A stretch of DNA of 64,000 bases, from the NCBI RefSeq assembly GCF_003046625.1, contig NZ_QAAD01000006.1, positions 124,001-188,000 of the forward strand, written 5' to 3'. The translations under genes were made by a program, and so were the position numbers. The notes beneath the pieces were generated by a model. That model was given only the letters and a program-made list of their open reading frames with translations. It had not been told where the DNA came from and searched no databases. Shown piece after piece: positions 1 to 10,235 of the stretch; within the stretch, counting starts at the first letter, position 1, and every line of letters begins with the position of its first letter. Origin of the DNA: Mangrovibacterium marinum (GTDB lineage Bacteria > Bacteroidota > Bacteroidia > Bacteroidales > Prolixibacteraceae).

Positions 1-1527
1 GATCACGACTTCCGATTGTTTGGCCAGTTTCAGCGCTTCGGCAAAACCACTTCGGTCGGTGGTGTTGATTTCAAGTTCGGTGGCAAATGCTTCGGGACCG
101 GTAACAAGCCTGGCACCTTCGGCATAGCTTGCGTCCGGGCAGTAGCTGGTCAGTCCTTCGAGCACGGAAACGGCCGTATTGTCGTCGCCGGCCATGCGCC
201 AGTTGCCCAGCGGGCTGTTTTTGTCGTTTGCCAAGGCGCCGATGACGGCTATTTTCTTCTGTGTTTTCTTTAGTGGCAACAGGCTGTTTTGGTTTTTTAG
301 CAGAACAATCGATTTTCGGGCCATATCCAGCGCAGCGGCAATATGATCGGGGTGGAAGAGTAGCTCTTTTTCTCTGTTCTCATCACAGTATCGGTATGGA
401 TCGTCGAACAGACCGAGTTCAAATTTTACGCGGAGAATGCGCCGTACGGCATCGTCAATAACTTTTTCGCGTACTTTGCCGTTTTTCACAGCATCAACCA
501 AATTCGCGACATTGGCATAGCTTTCCATATCCATGTCGGAACCGGCGTTGGTGGCTTTTATGGCCACATCTTCCAGGTCTTTGGCGTATCCGTGGGCGAT
601 CATCTCGGCGCCGCTGCTCCAGTCGCTCACGACAAAGCCGCTGAATTCCCAGTTGCCTTTCAGCACATCGCGCAGCAAAAACTCATTGGCCGTCGCCGGA
701 ATTCCGTTGATGATATTGAATGAGTTCATAATCGTCTTCACATCAGCTTCCTCAATGGCTGCTTTGAAGGGGGGGAAGATGACGTTGTACAGCGTGCTGG
801 TGCTGACATCGACCGTATTGTAATCGCGTCCGCCTTCGGCAAATCCGTAGCCGGCCCAGTGTTTGGCACAGGCCGCAATAGTATTGTTGGCACTTAAATC
901 GTCGCCCTGAAATCCTTTAATGCGGGCAACGCCAATTTTACTTCCCAGGTAGGGATCTTCGCCTGCCCCTTCCATTACCCGTCCCCATCGGGGATCGCGC
1001 GAAATGTCGACCATGGGTGCAAAGGTCCAGTTGAGGCCTTCGGCTGAAGCTTCAACTGCGGCAACTCGGGCTGACTTTTCAATCGCTTCCAGGTCCCAGC
1101 TGGCGGACTCGGCCAAAGGGATGGGGAAGATTGTTTTATGACCGTGAATCACATCGAAGCCAAAGATCATGGGAATTCCCAGCCGGGAGCTGTCAACGGC
1201 TAACTGTTGCATTTTGCGCACGTTTTCGGCCCCTTTTACATTGAGCATCGATCCAACAAGGCCGTGTTTGATATGCTCGTACTTGTTTTTGGCATTTCCC
1301 TCGGAAGGGGCGGGCCCGGTCATGTCGTAAAAGCCGTTGTATTGATTCATCTGGCCCACTTTTTCTTCCAGTGTCATTTGGGCAATCAGATCGTCTATCT
1401 GCTGCTCGATGCTCTTTTCTGCTTGTTCTTTTGGTGAAGAGCAGGCTGATGAAAGTGCCAGTAAAAGTGTACAAAGCCAATAGACTGGTTGGTGAAGCTG
1501 ATGGTGTATTTGTTTCTTGTGTATCAT
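1..1527 (-). CDS. GH3 beta-glucosidase (BglX-like), C-terminus cut by window edge
   Basis: Reading the minus strand from an ATG at 1525-1527 gives 509 codons open to the window edge. The N-terminus has a hydrophobic stretch ending in a lipobox-like SSAC, so it is probably an exported lipoprotein. The sequence then runs through GH3 landmarks: QMTLEEKVGQMNQ, GFDVIHGHKTIFPIPLAESA, APMVDISRDPRWGRVMEGAGEDPYL, KHWAGYGFAEGGRDYN and GFVVSDW, whose Asp is the family's catalytic nucleophile. The (alpha/beta)6 sandwich has started (KSIVLLKNQNSLLPL) when the window ends. Role (family knowledge): releasing glucose from beta-glucan oligosaccharides, periplasmic or surface-bound. Position at the 3' end of a susC-susD-GH16 run suggests it finishes laminarin oligomer breakdown. 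Substrate is inferred. Confidence 0.93.
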   Translation of the reverse strand, partial: MIHKKQIHHQLHQPVYWLCTLLLALSSACSSPKEQAEKSIEQQIDDLIAQMTLEEKVGQMNQYNGFYDMTGPAPSEGNAKNKYEHIKHGLVGSMLNVKGAENVRKMQQLAVDSSRLGIPMIFGFDVIHGHKTIFPIPLAESASWDLEAIEKSARVAAVEASAEGLNWTFAPMVDISRDPRWGRVMEGAGEDPYLGSKIGVARIKGFQGDDLSANNTIAACAKHWAGYGFAEGGRDYNTVDVSTSTLYNVIFPPFKAAIEEADVKTIMNSFNIINGIPATANEFLLRDVLKGNWEFSGFVVSDWSSGAEMIAHGYAKDLEDVAIKATNAGSDMDMESYANVANLVDAVKNGKVREKVIDDAVRRILRVKFELGLFDDPYRYCDENREKELLFHPDHIAAALDMARKSIVLLKNQNSLLPLKKTQKKIAVIGALANDKNSPLGNWRMAGDDNTAVSVLEGLTSYCPDASYAEGARLVTGPEAFATELEINTTDRSGFAEALKLAKQSEVVI

Positions 1528-1739
1528 ATTTTAGCGATGAGTTTTTTATCCTTTTTTCAGCCTTGTCGTGTTTGCACGATTTCAACTAAAAAATAGGATC
1601 TTAAATGTTGGTATTGCGGAATTGGCCGGCGTGTATGTTCGCCCGGCTGATATGCGGCCAACCTCTGCAGCGGGAGCGTTGCGAAGGTTCCGGAGGAGCA
1701 CACAGGCTCCTCCGGGATTGCCTGGAATACAGAAATCGG

Positions 1740-3392
1740 TTAATCGGTATTTTGATAAACCCGCACATAGTCGATCTCCATGGTGGCTTGCGTGAACGAG
1801 GGGTCAATGGTGCCCCCCAGCGTACCTCCCATGGCTACATTAAGAATCAGAAACTGGTCGGCATCGAAGGGCCAGTGGGCAGCATCTTTAGTTTGCGGAA
1901 CATAGGTGTAGTAGATTTCGCCGTCAATCAGAAAAGAGATCTCATTAGGCGACCAGTTGACCGAGTAAATATGGAAGGCTTCGGAGGCGTCGGCAACAAC
2001 GGTGCTTCCCTTGTAATCGGTATCTCCGGAGCTTGAAGGCGTGTGTAAGGCCGATTGCACATAGCCCGGGTCGTTGCCGATGGCTTCCATAATGTCGATC
2101 TCGCCGCAGTCGGGCCAGCCGGCAGTTGAGAAATTGGCTCCCAGCATCCATATTGCCGGCCAGGTGCCGCCACCAGCAGGTAATTTGGCCCGCACTTCAA
2201 CCCGCCCGTAAGTGAACTCGTACAGTCCTTCGGTTTTGATTCGGGCAGAGGTGTATCCCCCGGCACCATCCGCTTTGGCTGTAATTTTCAGTATCCCATC
2301 CGAAATGCTCACATTCTCCGGGTTGTTGGTATAGCTTTGCGCTTCATTGTTGCCCCAGCCACCGGCCCCGAGGTCGTATGTCCAGTTTGCACTGTTGGGG
2401 GCTCCGTCGGTTTCGAATTCATCAGACCATACCAAGTCGTTGTATTCAACATTGCCTTCGTTCGGATTGGTGGTTGTAAACGTGCAGTACCAGGCATTGG
2501 CACCTGTTCCTTCTATTCGTACCTTCAGAATGTCGTCTGTTAACTGAATGATCTCATGCACGCTTGTACCAACATACCAGCACATAAAGCCACCATCCGA
2601 GAAGGTCATGGTCGTACCCCGGTATCCGCCGTCAACAGTAGCAATGGAGGATGAGGGACTGAATGAGACATTCTTTACACCATAGAGCGATGGAACGACG
2701 TCTTCGCCATGGCAGGTATTCCCTTCTACGCCGATTGTGTTGGCATAATCTGCGGGTATATAGGCCGTTCCGGCGGTCTGCTCAAAGGTTAAGCCGTCCG
2801 CAGTTTTTGTAAATACAAATTCGGCATCGTACATACACAGTTTGTCAGGGTGCCAGGCTGTTGAGGTGAACCAATAGGACCAGGTATGTTCATTCCCACT
2901 GTATTTCCGATCATTGGGCCCCAGTCCGATGTTGCCGGGTTGGTCTGCTGCCCAGTACCATTTTTTAGAACTTCCACCAGTCAGCAATTCAAGGGCTTCG
3001 TCGTCGGTAAATGTACTCAGCACCTCAACCGGCATTGTTTTGGAGGAAGCAAGGCCGCCAGCTCCAACAGCATCCACGGTAACAAGGTAGGTATTTACGC
3101 CTGTTTTAGAAAATTGATGTGAAATTTTGCCGTCGGGGGCAACTTTGCGGTCTGTTCCGTCTCCAAAGCTGTAAGTGTAGGTAATTTCATGGTCAGCCGT
3201 AGCGGTAAAGCTTACCAGCCCGGTTCCGTCGCCATAGGGGTTTTCGGCATCAGCTCCAACAATTTCGTACGTAAAGTCAACGTTCGTTGGTGTGATGAGT
3301 TTGCCTAATTCGTAGTTATCCGTTTGGCAGGCTCCCAGCAATAACGGCATGCCAAAGATCAAAATAGACAGATAGATATTGTATTTTTTCAT
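1740..3392 (-). CDS. GH16 endo-beta-1,3-glucanase (laminarinase-type) lipoprotein
   Basis: This 550-residue protein starts with a lipoprotein signal (LLLGAC, Cys22). A PKD-like beta domain (about residues 35-120, with YSFGDG) follows, then a middle beta-rich region (about 125-315), then a GH16 catalytic domain (318-550). The GH16 signature EIDIMEAIG puts the nucleophile at Glu431, the helper Asp at 433 and the acid/base at Glu436. WPAIWMLG and the terminal MEIDYVRVYQ are also typical. GH16 enzymes of this type cut internal bonds of beta-1,3- or mixed-linkage glucans with retention. It lies 15 bp from the binding-protein gene and is co-directional with susCD, so it probably acts on the cell surface to feed SusCD. 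Specificity for laminarin is inferred from class and neighbours. Confidence 0.93.
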   Translation of the reverse strand: MKKYNIYLSILIFGMPLLLGACQTDNYELGKLITPTNVDFTYEIVGADAENPYGDGTGLVSFTATADHEITYTYSFGDGTDRKVAPDGKISHQFSKTGVNTYLVTVDAVGAGGLASSKTMPVEVLSTFTDDEALELLTGGSSKKWYWAADQPGNIGLGPNDRKYSGNEHTWSYWFTSTAWHPDKLCMYDAEFVFTKTADGLTFEQTAGTAYIPADYANTIGVEGNTCHGEDVVPSLYGVKNVSFSPSSSIATVDGGYRGTTMTFSDGGFMCWYVGTSVHEIIQLTDDILKVRIEGTGANAWYCTFTTTNPNEGNVEYNDLVWSDEFETDGAPNSANWTYDLGAGGWGNNEAQSYTNNPENVSISDGILKITAKADGAGGYTSARIKTEGLYEFTYGRVEVRAKLPAGGGTWPAIWMLGANFSTAGWPDCGEIDIMEAIGNDPGYVQSALHTPSSSGDTDYKGSTVVADASEAFHIYSVNWSPNEISFLIDGEIYYTYVPQTKDAAHWPFDADQFLILNVAMGGTLGGTIDPSFTQATMEIDYVRVYQNTD

Positions 3393-3407
3393 AACCTGTT
3401 TCCTTTA

Positions 3408-5456
3408 TTAGTAGAAATAAATATTGTCGATATAAACGTTAGCACTAGACGACTCAAACAGCAACTGAGTAACCCCGGATAGATCGATTGTATAGTTAAC
3501 CAGCGGAATATCAACACTGATCCAATTTCCATAGCTAATGGACGAAAGGCCTTCGATGTGCTCCTGAACCGGGTCGTAGGTTGTGTTGACCAGTTTTAAC
3601 GACAATGCAGTTGCATCATTTGTCCAATAATCAAAATGGACATAGGTCTTTGCAGAGAGATCCGTTGGGTTTCCGTAGTCGGTGACAATTCCGGTGTAGT
3701 TGAGTGCTTCGTAATGAAGTGTATTGTCCCCGTTAATTTGCAGGGTCGTTAATGTCGTTGTTTGTCCCCAACCCGGGTTCCATTCGTTTACTGTGATATT
3801 TGTATAAGCATCACTAAAAATTGAAATCACATCTCCGCTGTTTGCTGTTGGTGCAGGTGCCGCAGTGGTTGGTGCATTTGCTGTTCCCTGTTTATAGAAA
3901 TAGATATTGTCAATGTAAACTTTGGAGTTTGATGATTCGAACAGCAACTGAGTTACGCCGGAAAGATCGATTGAGTAGTTCTCCAGCGGAATGTCAACAC
4001 TTATCCAGCTTCCATAGCTAATGGAAGATAGGGCTTCAATGTGCTCCTGAACCGGGTCGTAGGTTGTGTTGACTAGTTTTAGTGACAAAGCAGTTGCGTC
4101 ATTTGTCCAATAGTCAAAATGAATATGTGTCATTTCCGAAACATCCGTTGGGTTTCCGTAGTCGGTTACAATCCCGGTGTAGTTGAGTGCTTCATAAAGC
4201 AGCGTATTGTCCCCGTTAATTTGCGGTGTCGTTAAGGTCGTGGTTTGTCCCCAACCCGGATTCCATTCGTTTACCGTGATGTTGGTATAAGCATCACTGA
4301 AAATTGAAATCACATTAGCGGCATCTGCTGTTGGGACTGGAGCAGCCTCTGTTGGAGCCGAGGCTGTAGCGCTATAGAAGTAAAGGTTATCGATATAAAC
4401 CGTGGCTCCGGAAGATCCGAATAGCAGCTGGGTAACACCTGACAGGTCGAGGGCAAATTCAGACAATGCCATATCCACGCTTACCCAGCTTCCTTGTGTA
4501 ATTGACGGTACCATTTCAAGGTCTTCCTGAACAGGATCGAGTGATGTGTTTACCAGTTTGAGGGACAATTCAGTGGCATCGGGTGTCCAGTAGTCAAAAT
4601 GAACATGGGTCATTGCAGTTACGTCAGTCGGGTTATTATAGTCCGTTACGATTCCCGTGTAGTTGAGTGCTCCGTAAAGAAGAGTTGGATTTCCGGCAAC
4701 CTCAACGGTCGTAAGGGTGGTAGTTTGTCCCCATCCCGGGTTCCATTCATTTACGGTGATGTTTGTGTAGGCATCGCTGAATATAGAAATGACATCAGCA
4801 GCATTTCGTGCCGGAGGAGTCGGTGCCGCCAAAACAGGACTGACGATTTCGATCGCAGTGACCGTGAAAGTGGTATCGAGGGTCGCTATAGCAGCACTTT
4901 TGGCTTTCATAAACACCTGGTAGTCGCCAGCTTCCGCATAGGTGTGCGAAGCCATTTCTCCCGGTAAAGCTAAGGTTGGTTCCTCATCTTCGGTTTCTCC
5001 AAAGTAGATCTCAAAAACAGTGGCATAATCGGCAGTAGCTGTAATATTCACTTTTTTGGATATCAGCTGGTCATTTTCCACAACAACCGATAGGTTTTCC
5101 GGTGCTTTAAAAGCAACGTTCAGTTGTTTTGTTGCCTCGGTGGTGAGACCGGTTATGCCATGAGCTGTGACTTCGACTTGATAAACTCCTTCTGCATAAA
5201 TGTGCGAGGCGGATTCGGCAACTGCCAGATCTTCTGAAACGCCATCGCCAAAGTCAATTGTATAGCTTGTGGCTCCTTCAGCATTTGGAGTTATGGTAAC
5301 CAGCCCAGAGTTATCCTGTGTGATGTTGAAGACCGCATCGACATTGGATGGCGCCTGAATGTAATCGAGCGAGTATAGTTTATCTTCATCTGTCACGCAG
5401 GAGAACGCGAGCAGCGTGATAAAGAATAACGCCAATCTATTTTTATAGTTTTTCAT
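3408..5456 (-). CDS. Surface glycan-binding lipoprotein with PKD-like domains and three repeated binding domains
   Basis: A 682-residue lipoprotein (lipobox LAFSC, Cys20). Residues about 35-205 hold two PKD/Ig-like domains (YTIDFGDGVSE). Three copies of a ~140-residue domain then follow at about 222, 382 and 543, each beginning VISIFSDAYTNITVNEWNPG and ending in a VYIDNIYFY motif, joined by Ala/Pro/Thr-rich linkers. The 161-residue period gives about 480-bp DNA repeats; copies 2 and 3 are the most alike. The jelly-roll-like pattern and its place between susD and GH16 fit a SusE/SusF- or SGBP-like glycan-binding protein. No catalytic residues are recognised and binding is inferred. The start follows susD by a 19-bp gap. 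Confidence 0.82.
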   Translation of the reverse strand: MKNYKNRLALFFITLLAFSCVTDEDKLYSLDYIQAPSNVDAVFNITQDNSGLVTITPNAEGATSYTIDFGDGVSEDLAVAESASHIYAEGVYQVEVTAHGITGLTTEATKQLNVAFKAPENLSVVVENDQLISKKVNITATADYATVFEIYFGETEDEEPTLALPGEMASHTYAEAGDYQVFMKAKSAAIATLDTTFTVTAIEIVSPVLAAPTPPARNAADVISIFSDAYTNITVNEWNPGWGQTTTLTTVEVAGNPTLLYGALNYTGIVTDYNNPTDVTAMTHVHFDYWTPDATELSLKLVNTSLDPVQEDLEMVPSITQGSWVSVDMALSEFALDLSGVTQLLFGSSGATVYIDNLYFYSATASAPTEAAPVPTADAANVISIFSDAYTNITVNEWNPGWGQTTTLTTPQINGDNTLLYEALNYTGIVTDYGNPTDVSEMTHIHFDYWTNDATALSLKLVNTTYDPVQEHIEALSSISYGSWISVDIPLENYSIDLSGVTQLLFESSNSKVYIDNIYFYKQGTANAPTTAAPAPTANSGDVISIFSDAYTNITVNEWNPGWGQTTTLTTLQINGDNTLHYEALNYTGIVTDYGNPTDLSAKTYVHFDYWTNDATALSLKLVNTTYDPVQEHIEGLSSISYGNWISVDIPLVNYTIDLSGVTQLLFESSSANVYIDNIYFY

Positions 5457-5475
5457 TGCTCAAGTTTTTACGGGT

Positions 5476-6963
5476 TTAGTAGTTTGGGTTTTGAGTCCAG
5501 TTGCCATTCGAGAAGTTGATTTCTTCCAGCGGAACGGGAAATATTTCATGCTTACCAGTTACAAAACCGTCAATGGCATCGGCTGCTTTTTCGGTTCTCA
5601 CAAGGTCGAAGAAACGATGCCCTTCACCCATTAATTCAACTCGTCGTTCGTGGTAGATTGCATTGGTTAATGCCGATCCGGTGGAGGTGATTTTGTGGTT
5701 TTCGTCGCCAAAGGCGCGTTTGCGAACCTCGTTCAGATATTTTTGTGCTTTGTCATCGTCCGGAACATCTTTCAGGTTATTGGCTTCGGCAGCCATGAGT
5801 AAGACGTCAGCGTACCGGATTGCCCGGTAATTGTTCGGGTTGGTCAGGTTTAGGTCGCCTTGTGCGTCGGCGCTTCTTTTGCGTGGAATGTATTTCCGGT
5901 TGAAATAGCCGGTGTGCTCATAGCCGGTTGAATATTCGGCTCCTGTTTCGTCGGCCCAGGCCTCGATGTCCAGAATGGTCACGTCTTTCCTGGGATCTCC
6001 GGGCTCGAACTGATCGACAGCCTCCTGCGTTGGCACATTAAAACTAAAGCCCGAAGAATACAGAGGGCCCGAGTAGCTGCGCACACCGCTGAAACCTACG
6101 GCAACATTTCCTTCGCTGCATTGCAGGCAGTCAAAGCTGGCACCTTCCACATCGGTATATTGAACTTCGAATACCGATTCAGCACCGTTCTCTCCGGCAT
6201 CTTCAAAAATTGAAGCGTAGTCGGAAACCAGTGAATAGTTCTGGTCATCGATCAGGTCGTCCAGAACAAGAGCTGCCTCGTCAAATTTTTTCTGAAACAG
6301 GTATGCCTTACCCAGCAAGGCTTGTGCAGCACCGCGTGTCGCGCGTCCTGGCTCGGTTGGAGTGGGAGGCAGTACTGATTCAGCATATAACAGATCCGCT
6401 TCAATTTGTCCGTAGACCTCAGAAACTGGGGAACGAGGAATCGTTGTTTCATCTCCCAGTTTGAAGCGTTCGTCAACTTTTAACGGAACAGGACCGAACC
6501 ATTTGACAAGTTCGAAATAATAGTAAGCGCGCAGGAAGCGTATTTCACCTGTCATCTGCTCCTTGTTTTCAAAGTCGGTTTTGTCTTTAAATTCCATGAA
6601 ATAGTTCGTGCGTTGTACACCCGCGAACATCCAGTTCCAGATATCGCGCAGGTTGCTGTTTGAGGGGGTGTGAATCATATCGTCGATCTGTTGCCACCCG
6701 ATGACGTCGGTGGCATTTTCGCCACCGCATAAGGTATTGTCGGAGGCAAATTCGCCTACAATTGCGTTGGCATAAGTCGATTGCAGCATGTCGTAAGCGG
6801 CAACCAGTGCATAGTAATAGTCGGCTTCCGAGTTGAAATAGTTCTCCGAGTCAATCGAGTATTCCGGTTCAATCTTTACAAAGTCGTCGGTGCACGAAAA
6901 AACAGATGCCGCGAAGACCAGGCTAAGGGTGAACATGATTTTATGGAAGATCTTATTATTCAT
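5476..6963 (-). CDS. susD: SusD/RagB-family nutrient-binding outer-membrane lipoprotein
   Basis: A 495-residue protein with a lipoprotein signal (SVFSC, Cys24). It has the SusD layout: a helical N-terminal half with TPR-like repeats (FLRAYYYFELVKWFGPVPL, GAAQALLGKAYLFQKKFDEA) and the C-terminal signature NYRAIRYADVLLMAAEANN followed by ERRVELMGEGHRFFDLVR. SusD proteins sit as a lid on SusC and capture oligosaccharides for import. It is 13 bp downstream of susC in one operon with the GH16 and GH3 enzymes. The length is normal for the family. The symbol is used in the generic sense; the substrate, probably beta-1,3-glucan, is inferred from neighbours. Confidence 0.95.
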   Translation of the reverse strand: MNNKIFHKIMFTLSLVFAASVFSCTDDFVKIEPEYSIDSENYFNSEADYYYALVAAYDMLQSTYANAIVGEFASDNTLCGGENATDVIGWQQIDDMIHTPSNSNLRDIWNWMFAGVQRTNYFMEFKDKTDFENKEQMTGEIRFLRAYYYFELVKWFGPVPLKVDERFKLGDETTIPRSPVSEVYGQIEADLLYAESVLPPTPTEPGRATRGAAQALLGKAYLFQKKFDEAALVLDDLIDDQNYSLVSDYASIFEDAGENGAESVFEVQYTDVEGASFDCLQCSEGNVAVGFSGVRSYSGPLYSSGFSFNVPTQEAVDQFEPGDPRKDVTILDIEAWADETGAEYSTGYEHTGYFNRKYIPRKRSADAQGDLNLTNPNNYRAIRYADVLLMAAEANNLKDVPDDDKAQKYLNEVRKRAFGDENHKITSTGSALTNAIYHERRVELMGEGHRFFDLVRTEKAADAIDGFVTGKHEIFPVPLEEINFSNGNWTQNPNY

Positions 6964-6976
6964 TGTTTTCTGAGTT

Positions 6977-9900
6977 TTAGAAGTTAAGGTTTAAGCCGAA
7001 CGTGTAGGTCCGGGCAGCCGGGTAAAATCCGTTGTCAAATCCGGCACCGATAGGTTCGCCACTTGAGGCTGCCGGATCGAAGCCCTGGTATTCGGTGATT
7101 GTAAACAGATTGCTGATGCTGGTGTATACCCGTAACGATTGGATGAACAGCTTTTCGGTAACCGATTTGGGTAGCTTGTATCCCAGCTGGATGTTTTGCA
7201 GGCGCAGGAAGGAGCCGTCCTCGACATAAAAATCGGAGAAAACGGTATTTGAAGTCGCTGCCGTTGTTAGCCGCGGAACCGTGTTGCTGGTTCCTTCACC
7301 CGTCCAGCGGTTGAGTTTGTAGCTCATTTTGTTCACATCGGGGATGACACGTTCGTAGTTGCGAACAATATCGTTGCCGATAGATGCAAAAGCGTAGGCT
7401 ACAAAGTCAAGACCTTTAAAGTTCAGCGAGATGTTTAGCCCCATGGTGGCGTCCGGGATCGGGCTGCCGATGTCGGTGCGATCGTCGGTGTCGATAAGGT
7501 CGTCGCCATTCATGTTGACAAAACGAATGTCTCCGGGAGAAGCTTCAGCACCTAAGGCAACTTGCGATGGGTGAGCATCTGCTTCGGCTTGGTTTTGAAA
7601 CAGTCCATCGGTTTTGTAACCATAGAAATAGCCAATCGGTTTCCCGACTTCCATGCGGGCAGGTGCCGGTTGTCCAACACCGAACGAGCCCCCTTCTACA
7701 AATCCGGTTCCGTTGTTAACCTCGAGCACCTCGTTTTTTAGTGTTGTGAGGTTGTAGTTCACGCTAAAGGTCAGGTCTTTGGTTATTTTTCCGCGGTAGC
7801 CCACAGCAAACTCAAAACCGCTGTTTTTCACCGTTCCTGCGTTTACGGTAGGTCCGGCAGCACCAGGTGCACCAACACCCAATATTCCGGATACGGGGAT
7901 GTTGCCAATTAACAAGTTGTTCGTTTTCTTGCTGAAATAGTCTGCATTCAGGTCTACTTTATTGTTGAATAGCTTTAGGTCAACGCCGAGGTCAAACTGT
8001 TCGGATTCCTCCCACTTAATGGACGCATTTGGACTGGCACCAACGGCTGTACCGTTTACCAGCGAGCCGTCGAAGACATAAGTGGCTTCACCATTTAGTC
8101 GGGAAATGTATTGGTAATCGTCAATTTTGTCGGAGCCCAGAATACCATAGCTTAACCTTAGTTTCAGAAGATCGATGTTTTCGGCCTCTTTCAGGAAGTC
8201 TTCTTTGGCCAGGTTCCATCCGATCGTAACCGATGGAAAATAGGCGACCGTGTTGTTGGGGCCAAACTTGGTTGAGGCGTCTCGTCTCAGCATCGCCGAC
8301 AGCAGGTATTTTCCTTCGTAGTCGTATTGAATACGGGCGAAGTACGACAACCTGCGCTGATCGTATGTCCACGAGTTGGTTACTTTGGCATCGGTGGTTC
8401 CGGTTGCCAGACCAATGTCGGCAAACTCCCACGAGTTATTGGGAATGTCGTAGCCACGTCCTTCCAGATGGTCGCCCCAGGTTTTATAAACGGTTGTTCC
8501 CACGGTTGCTGTCAGATGATGCAAGTCGCTATAGGTCTTGTCGTAAGTGACGAACGCATCGAAGGTGTAGTCGTTGTAGTTGTTACGATCCTGAAAAACG
8601 GTGCTGCGCGATACATCGAATACTTTCCCGCCGTAGCTGATTTCTTTGGAGAAATCTTTCGACTTGTCGTTGGTTGTGTTGAAACCGATCCGTGTTGTGG
8701 CGGTCAGGTTGGACAGGATGTTGAAGTCGAGGCTGAAATTTCCGTTCCACTTGGACAGATCGTAGTCGTTGTAAGTATTTTCTATTTGAGCCAGCGGGTT
8801 AATCACCTCGTTCCCCAGGCTTGAAGGTGCCAGAAAGTAATCGCCCGCGTCATCGTAAACCGGCATGGTCGAGGGCATATTCAAGGCATTGAAAAGAACC
8901 GACCCCAAGCCAAATTCGTTGATCGTTTTTCGGTTTACATTGGTAAAGGTGATGGAAGATTTAAATTTGATCCAGCTCGACAGGTCGGCACCCAGGGTCA
9001 TGCGTCCGGTATTGCGTTCGTAACCGGTTTTGGGACCACCGATAATTCCTTCCTGCTTTAAATTCGAAGCACTTAGCGAGTAAACAATCTTGTCGGTTCC
9101 GCCCGAGATGTTGATGTCGTTATTGTAAACCGGCGCGGTCTCAAACAGCTCATTTTGCCAGTTTGTACCTTTGCCGAGTCCCGAAATGCTTGGGAAAGGC
9201 AGGTCATCGCCACTGGCCGCATAAGCTTCGTTTAGCAGGACCGCATATTCAGTTGCGTTTAGCACCGGAAGTTTGCGGCTTGTTTCCTGGATTCCCACCG
9301 AGCTGTTTACCGTTACCTTTGTTGCCTGGTTTTTACGCCCCGACTTGGTGGTAATCAGGATGATTCCGTTCGCCCCAACTGTACCGTAAATGGCCGCCTG
9401 GGCATCTTTCAGGACTGTAATGGTTTCAATGTCGTTGGGATTCAGGGTGTTTAGATCGCCCTGGTATCCGTCGATGATGGCCACAGGTGAAGCATCGCCG
9501 TTGGTCGAGATTCCCCGAATACGGATGTCCAGCCCCGAACCCGGAGCCCCGGATTGGGCCGTTACATTCACCCCCGACATGGTTCCTTGTAAAGCTTGTT
9601 CTACTTTTACCGGTTTGAGGTTTTCGATGGTTTCCGCGTTCACAATAGATACGGCTCCGGTAAGGTCTTCCTTTTTTTGGGTTCCGTAACCAATAACCAC
9701 AACTTCGTCAACGCCGATCGCGTCGTTTTCCATAACAATATCGAGGGTGGTTCTCCCGTCGACATTAACATCCTGAGATTTCATTCCGATGTAGGAAAAC
9801 TGAAGGGTGGCATCCTTGGGAGCCTGAATGACATAGTTCCCGTCAAAATCGGTGATTGTCCCTTTAAGGGTTCCTTTAATCAGTACCGATACGCCCGGAA

Positions 9901-10009
9901 GTGGTTGTCCGTCGTCTTTGGATGTTATCAGACCTTTAATGGTCAGATCCTGCGCTAGGGCATGAAATCCAAAGATTATACAAAATAGAAAAAATGAGAT
10001 TTTTTTCAT
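6977..10009 (-). CDS. susC: SusC/RagA-family TonB-dependent outer-membrane transporter
   Basis: 1010 residues. A signal peptide (FCIIFGFHALA-Q) is followed by a CarboxypepD-regulatory-like domain (about 22-105, ISGKDDGQPLPGVSV-like), a linker containing DEVVVIGYGTQKKEDLTG, the plug domain (IRIRGISTNGDASPVAIIDG, DAQAAIYGTVGANGIILITT), and a long beta-barrel ending in aromatic YTFGLNLNF. SusC proteins import oligosaccharides using TonB energy and pair with the SusD encoded 13 bp downstream. It is the first gene of the utilisation operon, with a 226-bp leader region containing a dyad at 10103-10124. The symbol is generic. Confidence 0.96.
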   Translation of the reverse strand: MKKISFFLFCIIFGFHALAQDLTIKGLITSKDDGQPLPGVSVLIKGTLKGTITDFDGNYVIQAPKDATLQFSYIGMKSQDVNVDGRTTLDIVMENDAIGVDEVVVIGYGTQKKEDLTGAVSIVNAETIENLKPVKVEQALQGTMSGVNVTAQSGAPGSGLDIRIRGISTNGDASPVAIIDGYQGDLNTLNPNDIETITVLKDAQAAIYGTVGANGIILITTKSGRKNQATKVTVNSSVGIQETSRKLPVLNATEYAVLLNEAYAASGDDLPFPSISGLGKGTNWQNELFETAPVYNNDINISGGTDKIVYSLSASNLKQEGIIGGPKTGYERNTGRMTLGADLSSWIKFKSSITFTNVNRKTINEFGLGSVLFNALNMPSTMPVYDDAGDYFLAPSSLGNEVINPLAQIENTYNDYDLSKWNGNFSLDFNILSNLTATTRIGFNTTNDKSKDFSKEISYGGKVFDVSRSTVFQDRNNYNDYTFDAFVTYDKTYSDLHHLTATVGTTVYKTWGDHLEGRGYDIPNNSWEFADIGLATGTTDAKVTNSWTYDQRRLSYFARIQYDYEGKYLLSAMLRRDASTKFGPNNTVAYFPSVTIGWNLAKEDFLKEAENIDLLKLRLSYGILGSDKIDDYQYISRLNGEATYVFDGSLVNGTAVGASPNASIKWEESEQFDLGVDLKLFNNKVDLNADYFSKKTNNLLIGNIPVSGILGVGAPGAAGPTVNAGTVKNSGFEFAVGYRGKITKDLTFSVNYNLTTLKNEVLEVNNGTGFVEGGSFGVGQPAPARMEVGKPIGYFYGYKTDGLFQNQAEADAHPSQVALGAEASPGDIRFVNMNGDDLIDTDDRTDIGSPIPDATMGLNISLNFKGLDFVAYAFASIGNDIVRNYERVIPDVNKMSYKLNRWTGEGTSNTVPRLTTAATSNTVFSDFYVEDGSFLRLQNIQLGYKLPKSVTEKLFIQSLRVYTSISNLFTITEYQGFDPAASSGEPIGAGFDNGFYPAARTYTFGLNLNF

Positions 10010-10102
10010 AGGTCATTTTTTTGGTCTTGCGAAAAGTTAAAAACTGGATCGAATTTCGAAGGAAAAAGGTGAATGCCAAAAAAATAGCCTCTTCATTAAT
10101 AC

Positions 10103-10124
10103 TACGTGACTCCGGAGTGCAGTA
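10103..10124. promoter_or_regulatory. Dyad upstream of susC, candidate operator
   Basis: The 22-bp sequence reads TAC-N3-ACTCCGGAGT-N3-GTA, with perfect symmetry outside two 3-nt spacers. It lies about 95 bp upstream of the susC start, in the gap between the regulator gene and susC. This is a plausible position for the binding site of the LuxR-type regulator encoded next door. Binding is inferred; only the symmetry is seen. Confidence 0.35.
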
Positions 10125-10235
10125 CTACAAAACTACATCATTAAAAATGTAAGTTGCACTAAATGAAATGTTTGTTGATAGTGTGGTTTTGGTTTTGTAT
10201 ACGTCAGTAGCTGTTCTGCTGTACAGCATATCGGG

